DNA of 64,000 nt from Neopestalotiopsis rosae (taxonomy: Eukaryota; Ascomycota; Sordariomycetes; Amphisphaeriales; Sporocadaceae), in NCBI GenBank assembly GCA_023078685.1, contig JALGAS010000010.1, positions 744,001 through 808,000 of the forward strand, given 5' to 3'. Positions within the stretch are counted from its first letter, which is position 1. Every line of letters begins with the position of its first letter. Below, piece after piece: positions 20,652 through 32,939 of the stretch. The position numbers and the translations under genes were made by a program. A model generated the notes under the pieces. That model was not told where the DNA came from. It ran no database searches and saw only the letters and a program-made list of their open reading frames with translations.

Positions 20652-22332
20652 TTAGTGGGCATGCGAAGTAAATGCTGTACTGAGACCCAATACTGCCATG
20701 CCGAGAAATGCAAATAGAATGCTCATATTGCGGTTGTGATTCAAGCTCAGACTTTCCACAAAGAGCTGCAATGCCACGCTTGCCATGATGCCAGCCGTGA
20801 CTGCAAAGAGACAGCCGTACGCCACATTATCTGGCGTCATGTTGGTATGTTTGGCGATCTTGAACCAAAGCACAGCGATGCCAGCGCCGAGTGGTTGGCT
20901 CAAGCCGCCCAAAAGAAATGACCAACCCATGGCCTTGAGTCGACTGTTAAGCGCCATGTACAGTGGCAGAGCCATGGCAAATCCCTCTGAGATGTTGTGC
21001 ACAAAGAGTGCAAGGAAGACACTGAATCCAAGTGATGGGTTGGCGTGATTGGTTGCATAGGTAATGAAGCCCTCGGGGAACTTATGCAGGGCAATGGCAA
21101 TCGACGTCTGAAGGCCAATGGACAGATAAGCATTCTCGAAAACGTGATGGTGGTGCGATGCCTCCAGGTCGACTGATGACTCCGACTCACGGTCGTCTAG
21201 TGGGACACGATTGTGAGTCCAGTCACGGCTGGGATCTCGCGAACGTGCCCGACTTGTGCGTCGATGCGGAGGCCAGAGAGTGTCATTAGACTCCTCAGAC
21301 AGTGTCGACATGTTGGCCTGAGGTGCCATCTCCGTTGTTGTGCGCATTATAGTCGGGTGTCGTGACAGGCTTGAACTTGACCGACTGTTCACTGCCTTGA
21401 AGCATTCCTGGCCACAAGGGTCTGAGAAGCCATGGCACGGGCCATTTGCATCGCAGTTAGCTTTCGAATCAGCAGCAAAGGACGTGACTCGCTTCGTGAT
21501 AAGCTGCACCATTGATGGACGTCTGTTAACCGTGGCATCTCTGGGGCGGGCCGGCTTTAGAGTTGCTGAATCCTCCAGGTTTTCAGATGCAGTGACCTGA
21601 GATTTTGACTGCTCATCATGATCGTGTGAGGATGCTCCTCCCAGTAAAGGCGTTGATTCGGTAGCGTGCCCATTTGTCACATTGTCCCCGTGCTCATGCT
21701 GGTGGCTTGGCCGATGGTGTCTATGCAGGCTTCCGCCATGTGAGTCGTGTCGATGAGCATCGCCATTGTGGTGGGAGTGATGATCGTCCTCAGGCTGCTC
21801 CTTGTGAGTATGATCGCAGTCGACGACATGCGAAGGCAGAAATCGATGGCACAGTCGAGAGATGATTTGAATGCCCACGAAACCGCCGACGAAACAGCCA
21901 ATCAAGAGAAAACCTGCTGGCTGTTCCTCAAAGCCTCCCTTCTTGAGATAGCTCTTGGCCTCGGGCAACATGCTGTACAGGGACATGAATATCTGTGCAC
22001 AATTGTAAGCCAATAGGATCCTCCTTTGAAACTTGTCTCTAGGGAAAAGAATGCTTACCATGACGCCAAAGCTTAGGCTTAGTGATGAAGCCAAGAAGGC
22101 ATCACTATCCTGAACACGAAAGTTCTTCTTACCCGGTAAGAGGCGAACGAGCGAGTCGACACAGATGACGCTGGCTCCCAAAACACAAGCTGTAGTAACC
22201 ATTCAAATTAGCAATTGGCACAACGGCGCACAAGGGTAATCGGGGTCTTGTCTTGGGGGGTCACTTACCAATGCCGCTCACTAGGGCCATGATCCAGCCT
22301 CGTGTGTCATTGTCCAACTCCATGGTCTCCAT
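20652..22332 (-). CDS. ZIP-family zinc/metal transporter
   Basis: Three exons: 22332-22269, 22189-22059 and 21992-20652 (511 aa). Splicing joins MALVSGI to ACVLGASVICVD, then SLSFGVM to IFMSLYSMLP. ATG 22332 (METMELDNDTRGW) is the first in-frame start. The ZIP signatures are both present: HKFPEGF at 368-374 and HNISEGF at 397-403, each in a predicted membrane helix and supplying metal-site His and Glu. A long His-rich cytosolic or lumenal loop (about 125-180, HHSHHNGDAHRHDSHGG) and a Ser/Arg-rich loop separate the N-terminal helices from the C-terminal five. The layout resembles the yeast Zrt3-type vacuolar zinc exporters more than plasma-membrane Zrt1; the location is inferred. The second intron is 66 nt with no stop in frame. 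No zinc-response element is obvious upstream. Confidence 0.9.
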
Positions 22333-24950
22333 GATGAACCGACCAGCTCGGTTAACAGAGATAGCCTTGCCTCCAAAAAAGGAACTGCGGAAATAAACCA
22401 AGTTCGGTCTTGCGAAACGAGTGCAACAACAACTGCAGCGAAACCACCTCCTGCTGCACACACGCACTAGAATGCAAAGACTGATGTCATGGAATTAGTA
22501 TATCAGAGAGGAAACAATGTAACAATCTTGACGGGAAAAGAGTCGTTCAAGAAGAAATAGGTTCGAGCTTTGATGGAATCTTGAGACTTTAGTAGTAGTA
22601 GGCAGAGACGAGAATGATTCAGAGGTCAAACAATGAATGAATGGGTTGAATGCTACAATGGCAATAATGTTTGGTTTTCTGTTCTGGCAGGCGGTGTCCT
22701 GGCATTTCCCGCTTTGAAGGGACGAAGGAGGGTTCGCCCGGTCGGTGGGTTAGGCGGTTTTGTTGATGATGGCATAGGTGAAAGAAGCGCCAAGGATAGC
22801 TAAGGTAGGGGGCGTGAATGAGGACCTTGAGGGACCACCCACGCGCCGCCGCTAACCTATCACAATCGCCCCGGAATCGACGAGAACCGCAGTGTGCTTT
22901 GTATGGGCATAAGAAACAATGGATGCTCTGAATGGACCGCTGAACAAGGTTGCTTATTTCCACCTGTGAAACAAATCTACAAAGCAGGTGCATGTACTAG
23001 GCTACCTTCTTTTGATTTTCTCTCTTCTATTCATGATACACAAGAATCAGAACTTGGCTTCTTACTGACAGCGGGCGGAACAACGGCCAAGGCTGAATAA
23101 TGCATATACCTAAGATAGCCAGCCCAAGCTACAACGATGTGATTCCCGTCTGACCCCCCGTCGCTCCTGGCGGCACTTATTATACTGCTAGGCCAAGACC
23201 CATGATCTATTTGGCGCACATGCAGGAACGGTGAGAACAGCAGAGGGCATGCCACGGTCCGCCAAAGAAAAAGCTGACAAAGATGCATATCCGTACTGGG
23301 CTAAGCAGGGGCTTGGCGGACCCCCCAACTCGCCTGAGAGCCCTCGAAAACCCGTCTTTATTCTCCAGTTGGAACCTCTGGGCACACACTGAGGATCCAA
23401 AGACATTTGCTAGTTAGTGCTGCATGTTGTGATATGTGTGGGTGCCCGTGCATGTGTATGGGGATATGATTGACTCGACCAAGTGCAAAGACTCGGACAG
23501 CGTAACGGGGCCAGCCTAGTCAATCCCGATGTGTATTTTGGGCGCAACCCATTGTGTATCACAAGCCCTCCATCCATCCAGGTGGTCTGCCACACGGTGC
23601 CTGACCTTGAAATGTACGTTTACTCGAGCATCTATCCACTATGTACTCTATGTATTCAGCCATGTGCAGATTCGCATACAGTGGTTCGGGCCATTTGGCT
23701 GCTTAACTTTTCCAATACAGCACAGATGGGAAAGACTTTCTCACTATGACGTAAGTGTGATCTTCCCAAGGAAGCAAAGAATCAAGGGTCCTTGCAAATT
23801 ATGGGCAACGAACAAGGGCTTTGGATTTGGTCAGCACATTGCCCGCTGCTGATCTGGGGTCCCTGTGTCCATGATCGGTGCTTCTAAGTGCCGACCAGCG
23901 GGGGTTCACTGCACGACGTGTCAGGCGGGGACGAAGCGATTGGAGCCCTGGAGAGCATCAGAGCTTGCAAATCCGTTCCTTGCAATCCAGGTTCCTTGAC
24001 AGTATATCTTCCATTCTTCAACGAGTCGTCCTGTCGTACAGTGATCTCGAGTTCCATATTTCCTGCATCATCGTGGGGCTCCTACGTGTTACACGTCTGG
24101 CATTTGCTGTTGATAATGCCTCTTGTGGACTCGAGTATGAGCCTAGGGCACTGTTTACACCAAATGTCATCTTCAAACACTGCCCAGGTGTAGCCGTGAC
24201 CAGCTAATCAGAGCGCATGAGTTCCTACGCATCAAATGCCTGCTTTGGCTTCTGTTGTCCTGCTCGCAACTAAACAGAGCAATAACTGGTAAATTGCGTC
24301 ATAATCCATGAGCAGCGTAAACAGAGCCCTGGTCATGCCTACCTGCTGTAGTCCTCAAGATATCAAGTAAACAGAAAAGAGCCCTCTTGAGTGCTCACTG
24401 TGGCTCTGCGATCCCGCGTACTGATCAACAGGCCAGCGCAGATGATGTTGGCTGGGCTGCCCAAGTGATCTTGCGGCTCCGGTGCTCAATCGCCCACTAA
24501 CAGACGCCCAACGGTCCCAGGGAAAGACAACCCGTTATGACCCGCAGGCTGTAGCGTAGCACCAGGCAAATCGTCCCCTTGCTGCGTACCTAAGGGCTAA
24601 AGCAGGGGCCCCCTATCGCCCGCTATCCGCGTTATCTCAGCCCTGTAAGCGCGCTGGAAAGCTGGGAGCGCGTCTGCTACCAAGCATCTCAGAAATTTCA
24701 CCGGCTGTCCCAAATACAGATCACTCTCATCTGAGACATACCGACCAACAGGTGCGCACACCATCTCAACACCACGAGGCGTCTGTCAACTACCGCGTGG
24801 CCGTTGCTGTACTCATACACTACACGCCTGACTGCCCAGTCATTCTCATCAGCAGCTACAAACATACCAAAACCTCCAGCTTCCATCTCCTCGTATAAAA
24901 CCACCTCGGCCAGGGTCGCTCCCAGAGGGAGTCGCGAAATCTCGTTCAGG
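22333..24950. other. Gene-poor intergenic region (2.6 kb)
   Basis: No supported gene. It should hold the promoters of the divergently placed ZIP transporter and NUC1. The NUC1 frame stays open for 49 codons before its ATG but without an upstream ATG, so this is leader. No repeats or RNA genes seen. Confidence 0.5.
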
Positions 24951-26024
24951 ATGTCCAAGACAACATTAGCCATTATTGCTGCGGCGAGCGCAGGAGCCGG
25001 TGCCGCTATCACTGCAAGCATGTACAGCCTACGTCCCGAGCGCAAGCTCGAAACCAATACTATATCCACAACCACAACCACCATATCTACAGGCGCCTCG
25101 GCGCCCATTCCCATCCCCGGGAAGCAAGCCTTTGCGCAGCCAGGCCAGCCGGGCGGTCTCTCAACGTCTGCGCCCGCCGCTCTGCTGGGAGGCGCCCCCG
25201 TCGATCCCTCGGGTGTCTTCGAGTATGGCTTCCCGGGCCCCGTGTCCGACATTGCGACGCGCGCGGCCCTCGTCTCCTCGTTTGACCGGCGGACGCGCAA
25301 CCCGCACTGGGTCGTCGAGCACATCACCCCGGCCTCGCTGGCCCAGCGCGACGGCGACCGCAAGCACAGCAACTTTGTCGAGGACGACGGCGTGCCCGAC
25401 AAGTTCCGCGCCAAGCTCAAGGACTACTTTCGGTCGGGCTACGACCGCGGCCACCAGGTCCCCGCCGCCGACTGCAAGTGGTCCCAGGCCGCCATGGACG
25501 ACACCTTTTACCTGACCAACATGTGCCCCCAGGTCGGTGAGGGCTTCAACCGCGACTACTGGGCGCACTTTGAGGACTTTTGCCGCCGCCTCACGGTTCG
25601 CTACCCCAGCGTCCGCATCGTCACGGGCCCGCTCTACCTGCCCAAGAAGGACCCCGTCGACAACAAGTGGTACGTCCGCTACGAGATGATTGGCAACCCG
25701 CCCAACGTGGCCGTGCCCACGCACTTTTACAAGGTCATCTTTGCCGAGGCCGCCCCGGGAACGACCACGGGCCCTGTCGCCATTGGCGCCTTTGTCCTGC
25801 CCAACGCCCCCATCCCCAACGAGAAGCCCATTACCGACTTTGAGGTCCCCGTCGAGGCCGTCGAGCGCGCCAGCGGCCTCGAGTTCGCGTCCAAGCTCCC
25901 CGTGGTGCGGAGGAAGAGGTTGTGCGCCGACACCACCTGCGCCCTGGTCATCAAGGACTATGCCGACAGACAAAAGGCTTTCAACAAGTCGACTGCCGCC
26001 CCCTTGCCCGCCCCCAAGCGGTGA
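24951..26024 (+). CDS. NUC1: Mitochondrial DNA/RNA non-specific endonuclease (endonuclease G)
   Basis: Intronless, 357 aa, starting at ATG 24951 (MSKTTLAIIAAASAGAGAAI). The N-terminal 25-30 residues form a hydrophobic, Ala-rich import/anchor segment, followed by a Thr/Pro-rich linker to about residue 85. The nuclease domain (about 88-335) has NPHWVVEHIT, the catalytic DRGH at 165-168 (His168 is the general base) and the metal-binding stretch FYLTNMCPQVGEGFNRDYW; the Asn in this segment coordinates Mg2+. Yeast Nuc1 and animal EndoG act in the mitochondrial intermembrane space and degrade nucleic acid in cell death, recombination and paternal or viral nucleic acid clearance. Length and motifs are normal for the family, so it should be active. 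The Lys/Pro-rich C-terminus ends in APKR. GC is high at third positions compared with flanking DNA. Confidence 0.92.
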   Translation: MSKTTLAIIAAASAGAGAAITASMYSLRPERKLETNTISTTTTTISTGASAPIPIPGKQAFAQPGQPGGLSTSAPAALLGGAPVDPSGVFEYGFPGPVSDIATRAALVSSFDRRTRNPHWVVEHITPASLAQRDGDRKHSNFVEDDGVPDKFRAKLKDYFRSGYDRGHQVPAADCKWSQAAMDDTFYLTNMCPQVGEGFNRDYWAHFEDFCRRLTVRYPSVRIVTGPLYLPKKDPVDNKWYVRYEMIGNPPNVAVPTHFYKVIFAEAAPGTTTGPVAIGAFVLPNAPIPNEKPITDFEVPVEAVERASGLEFASKLPVVRRKRLCADTTCALVIKDYADRQKAFNKSTAAPLPAPKR

Positions 26025-26813
26025 TGAGACTTCGGAAAGAGAGAGAGAGAGACGCTCTACATATTTTACCAGAGAAGTTGACTTCAGAGAGGACAACAAT
26101 AATAGTGGAGGAAACCGAACTGTGGCATTATAGAATCTCAGCATTTGTCTTACACCTACGCCTGGAATTTTCTGCCGATGAGCACTTGTCACTCTTTGTG
26201 CTTGGATTTTTTCCTTGAAGTTTCGGCGAACAATTTGTGCAGGAGATATGCCCTTTGTACAATATATTGAGAGATATCTGGCTTGGAATTATGAGGACAT
26301 ACGGGAACAGCATCATTGGGCACAGTACCAACACAGCATCGCGTCGCATTGCATTACTAGGTAGCAGCATAGCATAGAGACCAGGGCAAACAGCCTTTTT
26401 ACTTTGTCAACAAGTAGATCTTTGCGAGCCAAGCGACTCGACGAAATAAAATATATTTAGTCTCATGCTTTTGACCAGGGATCCTTTATCAGTCATGGTT
26501 GAAGAAACGCTCCTGTAAACGCCTTTGGGTATTGTGAACCCCATTTTCCAGAATTTGTCAAGGCACTCCTCTAGAAATACAAGTCATGCTTTTACAATCA
26601 GCGGCTACTCGGCGTCGAATCGGCTTGATCTGTTTTTTCTACTGAATATATATTCAGCCTCAATACTCAACCTCTTGACCCTTCAGCCCACTCTCGGGCC
26701 AGCTTTCTTTTCTTTTCCAGCCACCTCCCTTTTCGATCGTTTCTTGAAAAGCCCGCTTGAGGACCTGCTTCAGGACTGGCTTCGGGACCTGCTCTGGGCC
26801 GTTCATCCTGCTC
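26025..26813. other. Intergenic region between convergent NUC1 and PFS2
   Basis: No gene seen; both flanking genes end here. A short GA microsatellite lies at about 26035-26051. Confidence 0.6.
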
Positions 26814-28715
26814 CTAGCGAATGCGAGTGTAATTTCCGCGCTTCTGTTCCGCCTTCAAGCTCTCCTCTTGACTCGGAAGGGGTGCCCTACGTCGACCTCC
26901 GGCATCAAAAATAGAATTATCGGCGCCATTTGGTGGCATTGGCGGTGGGGGAAACCCAGGCGGGAACTGAAAGTTGGGAGGGGGAACCATCCCGGGTGGC
27001 AACATTCCGGGCGGTGGAGGCAATGGAACGCCGGCTTTCTGCATCATCTCTGTGATCCTAGCAAAGGCTTCGGGGTCGTTGGGGTTCATGCCAGGTATAG
27101 GAGGCGGTGGAGCAGCGCCGTTCAGATTTGGAGGTATCGGGAACGGAAGAGGCGGTGGCACAACTCCAGAAGCACCGACGCCAGGAATCTGCGGCAGAGG
27201 TGGCGGAACGCCATTGGCAGGTAAGCTGAGACCAGGTAGACCCGGCAAACCTGGGAGGCCTGCGGCCTGATGGCTCTTGGCAGGCATTTTTTGATCGACG
27301 AGCCCTTCTGCTTCGTCCTCGAGCTCTTGCTCCTCCTCTTCCTGCCGTTGGCGACGTGCATCGCGACGATGCCATGTTCCCTGAGCCTCGGCAGCAGCCT
27401 CGCCAATGTGGTATCTGTCGTGGAATACCTCTGCGTCTCCGGGTCTGGCTCGCGACCAGAACCTCGTGATACGATCGTTGGATCCAGAGGCTAAAATGTG
27501 GCCTAGCGGATGCCAATCAAGTGACCATATGGCATAATCATGTGCAAATGGTATTTTGTGTGCAGGATACAGAGTCTGCGCCGGTGCTGAGGATGGATCT
27601 GCACTCTCATAGGGGCTAACACTTATGGGTTGGCCTGCTGGAGTATTCGGTTCATCCAAGAGATAGTGGAACAGAGAACCTTCGGATCCTCCCGTGCTTA
27701 GAAGGTTGGGATGGATAGGATGCCATGCGAGTGTCGAAATGTCCTTTTCGTGGCCTTTCAACAGGCATACGTCCTTCATCATTCGCAAATCAAAGACTCG
27801 TGCTGTTTGGTCCCGAGCAGAAGTTGCCAAGCAATTTCCACGGACTCGCTCGAACAGTGTTTTTGTAATGGTATTTTTATGCCCATGTAGTGTGCGCAAG
27901 CATCGCCCCGGTGCTCTAGGGTCCCATAACTTGACCAGGTGGTCCTTTGACCCGGACACGATAAGACCCATCGTAGGATGCCAGTCACAACTTTTTGCGT
28001 CCCATCCGTGGCCTTTGAGCTCGCGTTCCTCTACACCGCCAGTAAAGTCGAATATTCTGACCTTGGAGTCATCCGAGGCTGTAACAAATTTGGAGTCGTT
28101 GGGGCTAAAGGCAAGATCTCTGATGGGATCATGAGAGACCTGAATGGCCTTGACGTTGTTAAAGTTGGGCTGCCAGTACTTGATAGTACCGTCGTGATCG
28201 GCGGATATGAGCCAATCATCACTGTGAGAGTAGGCCATGGCTCTAATGGCGACATCGTGAGCCTGCATTATCGTCTCAAAATTGAACCCGGTTCCATTCC
28301 ACAAGGTGAATTCTCCGCTGGTGGATGCGGTCAGCAAGCGACGGCCTTCTGGTGTCCATCGCACGACATTGACGGGATGCTTGATTTTGTTGAGCGAAGA
28401 ATGTAAGTGTTTTGCCGGAACGGAGTCTGCAGGACTTGTCACTCTTGCCAGTGGCGGAAGCATCTACAAGGAAAAATTAGCATTGTATTTCTCCATATAT
28501 GAGGTTGCCCTCCGAAGTCTGCCTACATCGACAATGTAGCTGGCGCTGGGCCGTTCAGCCTCGCCCTTGAAGGAACCCTGGTATCGTGGCCGGCGATCGC
28601 GCATCCAGTGCACCATTGTGGCACCATAGTCAGTGACTGGCCGACGACCTCGAGCCCTTACGAAACCAATGCCGTCAGGCCCATCATGGCCGCCACCACG
28701 CGGTTCGTAGGCCAT
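26814..28715 (-). CDS. PFS2: Polyadenylation factor subunit 2 (WD40, CPF complex)
   Basis: Two exons, 28715-28527 and 28463-26814, give 612 aa. The 63-nt intron (GTAGGC...TTGTAG, phase 0) joins PSASYIVD to MLPPLARV. The N-terminus ([20 protein letters not shown]) and the seven WD40 repeats (about 90-400; for example [49 protein letters not shown]) are diagnostic of Pfs2, orthologue of human WDR33. In yeast, Pfs2 is a scaffold of the cleavage and polyadenylation factor and helps recognise the poly(A) signal in the nucleus. After the propeller come an acidic/Gln coiled segment and a Pro/Gly-rich C-terminal tail (about 430-600) with many PPPLP and PGLPG motifs, longer than in yeast. The conserved C-terminal end is [13 protein letters not shown]. 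Confidence 0.93.
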
Positions 28716-30750
28716 CGCGTCCGATGTTGCCAGAATACACTATGTGACAACTACGAAGCCCAAGTCATGTGAGCTTTGTGGCTGGCGTCGCCTATGGTGA
28801 ATAATGGTACGCGATAGCAAAACAGAGATTGATAATTGCAGGTGAGGAATGTGGCTAGCGTCACATGCACCTAGCAAGACACAAGACAGATGATGATGGA
28901 CGAGGCTGATCAAATGTCCAGCCAGTATGGAATTGCTGTGAGAAAGAGCTCCACTCCTGCTGCTGGCTGATGGATGGCACGCGGGACGGGCTTGGGGGCA
29001 CTCGTAAATTGATGCACGCGCTTGGAGCTCTTGTCAGCGCTGAGACGCGCAGAGCAGAAATTCCACTGACACTTCAGCTGAGCAAGGTACGTATCTGGCA
29101 GCTAGCAGCACTGAGCTCCCTGCTGTTTTCTTATCGCACGCCGATAACGACATCAGGCAGAGCAGCTGGCAACGCTCAGACAGTCTGTCACCAACCGCAA
29201 AGCTGCAGTTCGTCCTGTGCATTTGTTACAGTACTGCCTGGGAGGTGACACTGCATATCACTGGCTAATTCCGATCATCAAGGAATCAATTTGCGCTACT
29301 AATTCCAAAGAAGCTCTACAACACATACTTGAGCATATACCTCATGCGTCCAAGTAGATCTTATTGACTCGGCCTCTCATACTCAGAGTTGCACTTGGTA
29401 GACAGCCACTGCAGCACAAGTACAGATTCAGACCATTCATTCACCCCTTTATGAAAGAGAAATTGTATTGCATCTAACAAGCCGCCGGTTTCCGAGAGCC
29501 GACAAGTTCCGAGGCAAGCTGAAGGACGACATTTCCCCAAGGCCTCTCTGCCTGCCAAAGGTTTCTTTCACAGCGACCGGGCGGCTCCCTTTCTCTGTGT
29601 GCTGTGATCAATGAATTCCTGAATCCACAACGTCGCAATCACATGCGTCAGCCCACATACGCCTTGGCATATCGAAGCCCTGACATTTTCCAGATCGCCA
29701 GGGTCTGAATGCTCGTAATATGCCAGCAAATGACAAAGGGACAAACAATCCAATCCAATCGCTGCTGAACTCGCATCCGGAATAGATTTCGTCAAAACAT
29801 TTTGCCAGTCCCCTAGTATATGACAGCGGTGTTATTACGGGCATGCGCACACACTGGACACACACCACGCAGATCCAGTGCAGCTACATTCCAGTCTGGC
29901 CCCAGCCAATGCCATTGTGAAATGCAAATGCAAATGCAGCCTAGCCAGCAGCACAGCACAGCACAACGCAGCATCCTCGAGCTATCTACTATCGTAGTAC
30001 ATACATACATACGTACATGCATTGGCTAGCCGACCACAAGCTGTGATATGATTTGACTGCTGCAGCATTTCCCCTCCGTCGCTTCACCCTGGATAGCAAC
30101 CTTGGAAAACTCAATTGCGTCTGGCCCATAAAGGAGCTTGCCAGCTTGCTTGGCAGTAGGTAGCATCCTAGGTCCTCCCTCCTGTCCAGTCCTTTTCTTC
30201 GCCCAGAACTACCTACGTAGCCCAGGGCGGAGCCGCCGCGGGAGACCGGCAGTCCCTGAATGGTTCATTATCATTTAAATTATCTTCTTCATCCATTGCG
30301 CACGCAACAAATACACGAGCAAAACGAGGCAGCCCATAATATTTACTTCTCAACCTTCCCGCATTGTGCGGCTGCAAATGAGATTCGCAAACCTTGGGTC
30401 TTGCTCGCTGCAACGAACAAATCACGACCAATCTTCCTTATCAGAGACATCACAACCTGCGCGGGGAGGAGCTTGGAAGTATAGCTCGGCGCCGCGCCTG
30501 GGGATCTCGCCATCCAACAACTTTTTTAGAGTTTGGAGGGGTATCGAGCTATCAGTGACGAAACTCTAACGCTTTCTTGGGGTCGACGCAAACAATCCTG
30601 CAAAAGTCGACGAGCTGCACTGCCCAGTCTATCGACTTCACTTCAACTCTCATCTTCTATTGCTTTATCTGCTTGCTTTTACCTGCTCATGTGCTGGTGT
30701 CCTGGCAGTTAAATGACCGATTGGGAAAGAGGAATTGGTTTCGGGCTTTC
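28716..30750. other. Intergenic region between divergent PFS2 and DGAT1-like gene
   Basis: No supported gene. It contains promoters for both flanking genes. A short CATA microsatellite (about 29998-30018) is present. In-frame sequence open upstream of the acyltransferase ATG lacks an ATG and is likely leader. Confidence 0.5.
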
Positions 30751-32492
30751 ATGAATCCTCCTACAGAGGAGACGGCAGACAGCAGCATCATGGAATCAGC
30801 AACCTCTACGAGCGTGGAGACGGCCACATCCCCAATCTCAAGCCGTAGACGCGAAGGCCCTAGCACACAGCAGCAGAGTGCCAATGGAGCCTCGGGGAAT
30901 GGCCGCGCGAACGGAGCACCAACATTGATAAGGAGGTACAGACATGTTGCAGCCATTCACTCCAAGACGCGGCCATCGACGTTGAGCCACGATGCCGCCG
31001 CCGCCCCTAGCTTCCTCGGATTTCGAAATCTCATGGTCATTACTCTTGGTATGAATGCTTGCCGCATCAACTCCTATCTCCAGACTCGGGCCCAGGCTTA
31101 CCAATCCATCAGTTGCGGGAAACCTTCGTTTGGTTATTGAAAACCTTCAACGGGTAAGCTGTTCAGTGCCACAGTTTTTTATTACCACGGTCAAATTGGC
31201 TTACACCCGTCCTTAGTATGGCAACCTAATCTGTCTCAATTGCCATGGCTTCCGGAAACACGATGTCCTCCTGGGTCTGGCTCTTTACTTTGTGATACCA
31301 TGCTTTCTGTGGGTTGCCCACTCCATCGAGCTCTTTGCTGCACAACAAGCCAAGGCATCGCGAGCTCTGGCTGTTCGCAGAGGCGGCTCGGCCAGCCCTA
31401 CCGAAGATCAGGCCGAGACCTTTAGAGCCATGTGGATCAGGGTGAGGTGGTTGCATGGAATCAATGCCACCGTGGCGTTGAGTCTGACCAGTTGGGTGGT
31501 CTATAGCTACATTCACCACCCATTGATAGGCACTGCGACCGAACTGCATGCCATCATTGTCTGGCTGAAGACAGCTTCCTATGCGCTGACGAACCGAGAT
31601 TTACGCCATGCCTACCTCCATCCGGTCAAGGGCGAATTAGCCGCGCTGCCCGAGATATACGCCCAGTGTCCTTACCCTGAAAACATTACCATGAGCAATC
31701 TGGCGTACTTTTGGTGGGCACCAACTCTTGTATACCAGCCAGTCTATCCCCGTACCGAAAAGATTCGCTGGAAGTTTGTGTTCAAGCGCATCGGCGAGGC
31801 CGTCTGCTTGAGCGTATTTATCTGGTTCTGCAGCGCCCAGTATGCGGCTCCCGTCCTTCAGAACTCACTAAACAGCATGAGCACTCTCCGAGTTGCTTCC
31901 ATTGTGGAGCGGCTGTTGAAGCTATCTACAATCTCCCTGGTCATCTGGCTGGCGGGCTTTTTTGCACTTTTCCAGTCCACCCTGAATGCGCTGGCCGAAA
32001 TCACTCGGTTTGGCGACAGGAACTTTTACGACGACTGGTGGAATGCAACCAGTCTCCGTGACTACTGGAACATGTGGAACAAACCTGTTCATGCCTTTAT
32101 GAGGCGCCATGTCTATTCTCCCATGATGGGGAGGGGCTATGGCCAAACCAGCAGTTTCCTGGCTGTTTTCTTTGTCTCGGCCGTACTGCACGAAATGGCA
32201 GTGGGAGTGCCGACGCATAATATAATCGGTAAGTCATTTCTTCTGCTCACTGAAGCATATTGGGTAGCTAACCGGATACACAGGCGTGGCCTTTCTTGGC
32301 ATGATGATGCAACTGCCATTAATCGTAATAACGGACCTGATCAAGAAATTTGTGGGTGAGCCACGAGGCAAGATTGTCGGAAATTGCACGTTTTGGATCA
32401 CCTTTACCATTCTTGGCCAACCTTTTGCCGCATTGATTTATTATTATGCCTGGCAGGCCAAGTTTGGCAGCGTGAGCAAGATGAAGGCATGA
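30751..32492 (+). CDS. Diacylglycerol O-acyltransferase, DGAT1-type MBOAT
   Basis: Four exons: 30751-31048, 31113-31153, 31217-32228 and 32284-32492 (519 aa). Splicing yields VITLVAGNLRLVIENLQRYG, a typical DGAT1 N-terminal transition into TM1. The second exon is only 41 nt. After a disordered Ser/Ala/Gly-rich N-terminus (about 1-85), eight or nine membrane segments follow. The acyl-CoA-binding signature FYDDWWN is at about 383-389, followed by WNMWNKPVHAFMRRHVY; the catalytic His lies in LHEMAVGVPTH at about 438. DGAT1 enzymes in the ER make triacylglycerol from diacylglycerol and acyl-CoA. The closely related sterol acyltransferases (ARE1/2) share FYxDWWN, but NATSLRDYWNMWNKPVH and the GVAFLGMMMQLPL end fit DGAT1 (yeast-type name DGA2 in Yarrowia). 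ATG 30751 is the first in-frame start; a second Met lies 14 codons on. Confidence 0.9.
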
Positions 32493-32804
32493 TGTGGTAT
32501 TTCTTTTAGGTCATGCTTTATGGCCATCGAACATCATGACAGAAAAGTTGATTTGCCCTTCGACTTGCAACATGGGCTTTTCTTGATATGGTACACCGGC
32601 GGCCTCTTTTGTTTTTTTCCCGGGGCCGAGAGTGATGATTATCACGATTAGAATAATATGTCGATCTCGATCTATAGACTTGTAACAAAATTTCCGGCAT
32701 GCAAAGGAGAACAAACCTGTAGCAGTGTAGACATCTTCTTGTTCGTGCACAACGACCTCCATCAATCTTGAACTGCATTAGACAGGCTGTTCGTCAACGA
32801 CCAC

Positions 32805-32902
32805 GGTGAGATGGCCGAGTTGGTTATGGCGCCAGGTTAAGGTCACCTTAACACCTACTTCCTGGTACGGAAACGTGCGTGGGTTCAAGTCCCACTCTCA
32901 TC
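32805..32902 (+). tRNA. tRNA-Leu (anticodon AAG) with 17-nt intron
   Basis: The acceptor stem GGTGAGA pairs with TCTCATC (one G-T). The D arm (GCCGAGTTGGTTATGGC), the anticodon stem CCAGG/CCTGG, a class II variable arm (ACG-GAAA-CGT) and the T arm GTGGG-TTCAAGT-CCCAC are all present. The anticodon AAG is at 32839-32841, followed by G37 and an intron at about 32843-32859, the standard position. The intron carries CCTTAA, complementary to TTAAGG of the anticodon loop, as in many eukaryotic pre-tRNAs. A34 is expected to be edited to inosine for CUU/CUC decoding. Confidence 0.95.
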
Positions 32903-32933
32903 ATCGCTTCCTCCAGATACAATCTGGATCCAA

Positions 32934-32939
32934 TTTTTT
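32934..32939 (+). terminator. Pol III terminator (T6) of tRNA-Leu
   Basis: Six consecutive T residues on the coding strand lie 32 nt after the mature 3' end. This is the first T run long enough to terminate RNA polymerase III. Confidence 0.7.

Noticed and set aside
25161..26192. 343-codon minus-strand ORF
   Set aside because: Antisense to NUC1, whose DRGH nuclease motif is clear; composition Val/Gly/Ala-rich with no family.
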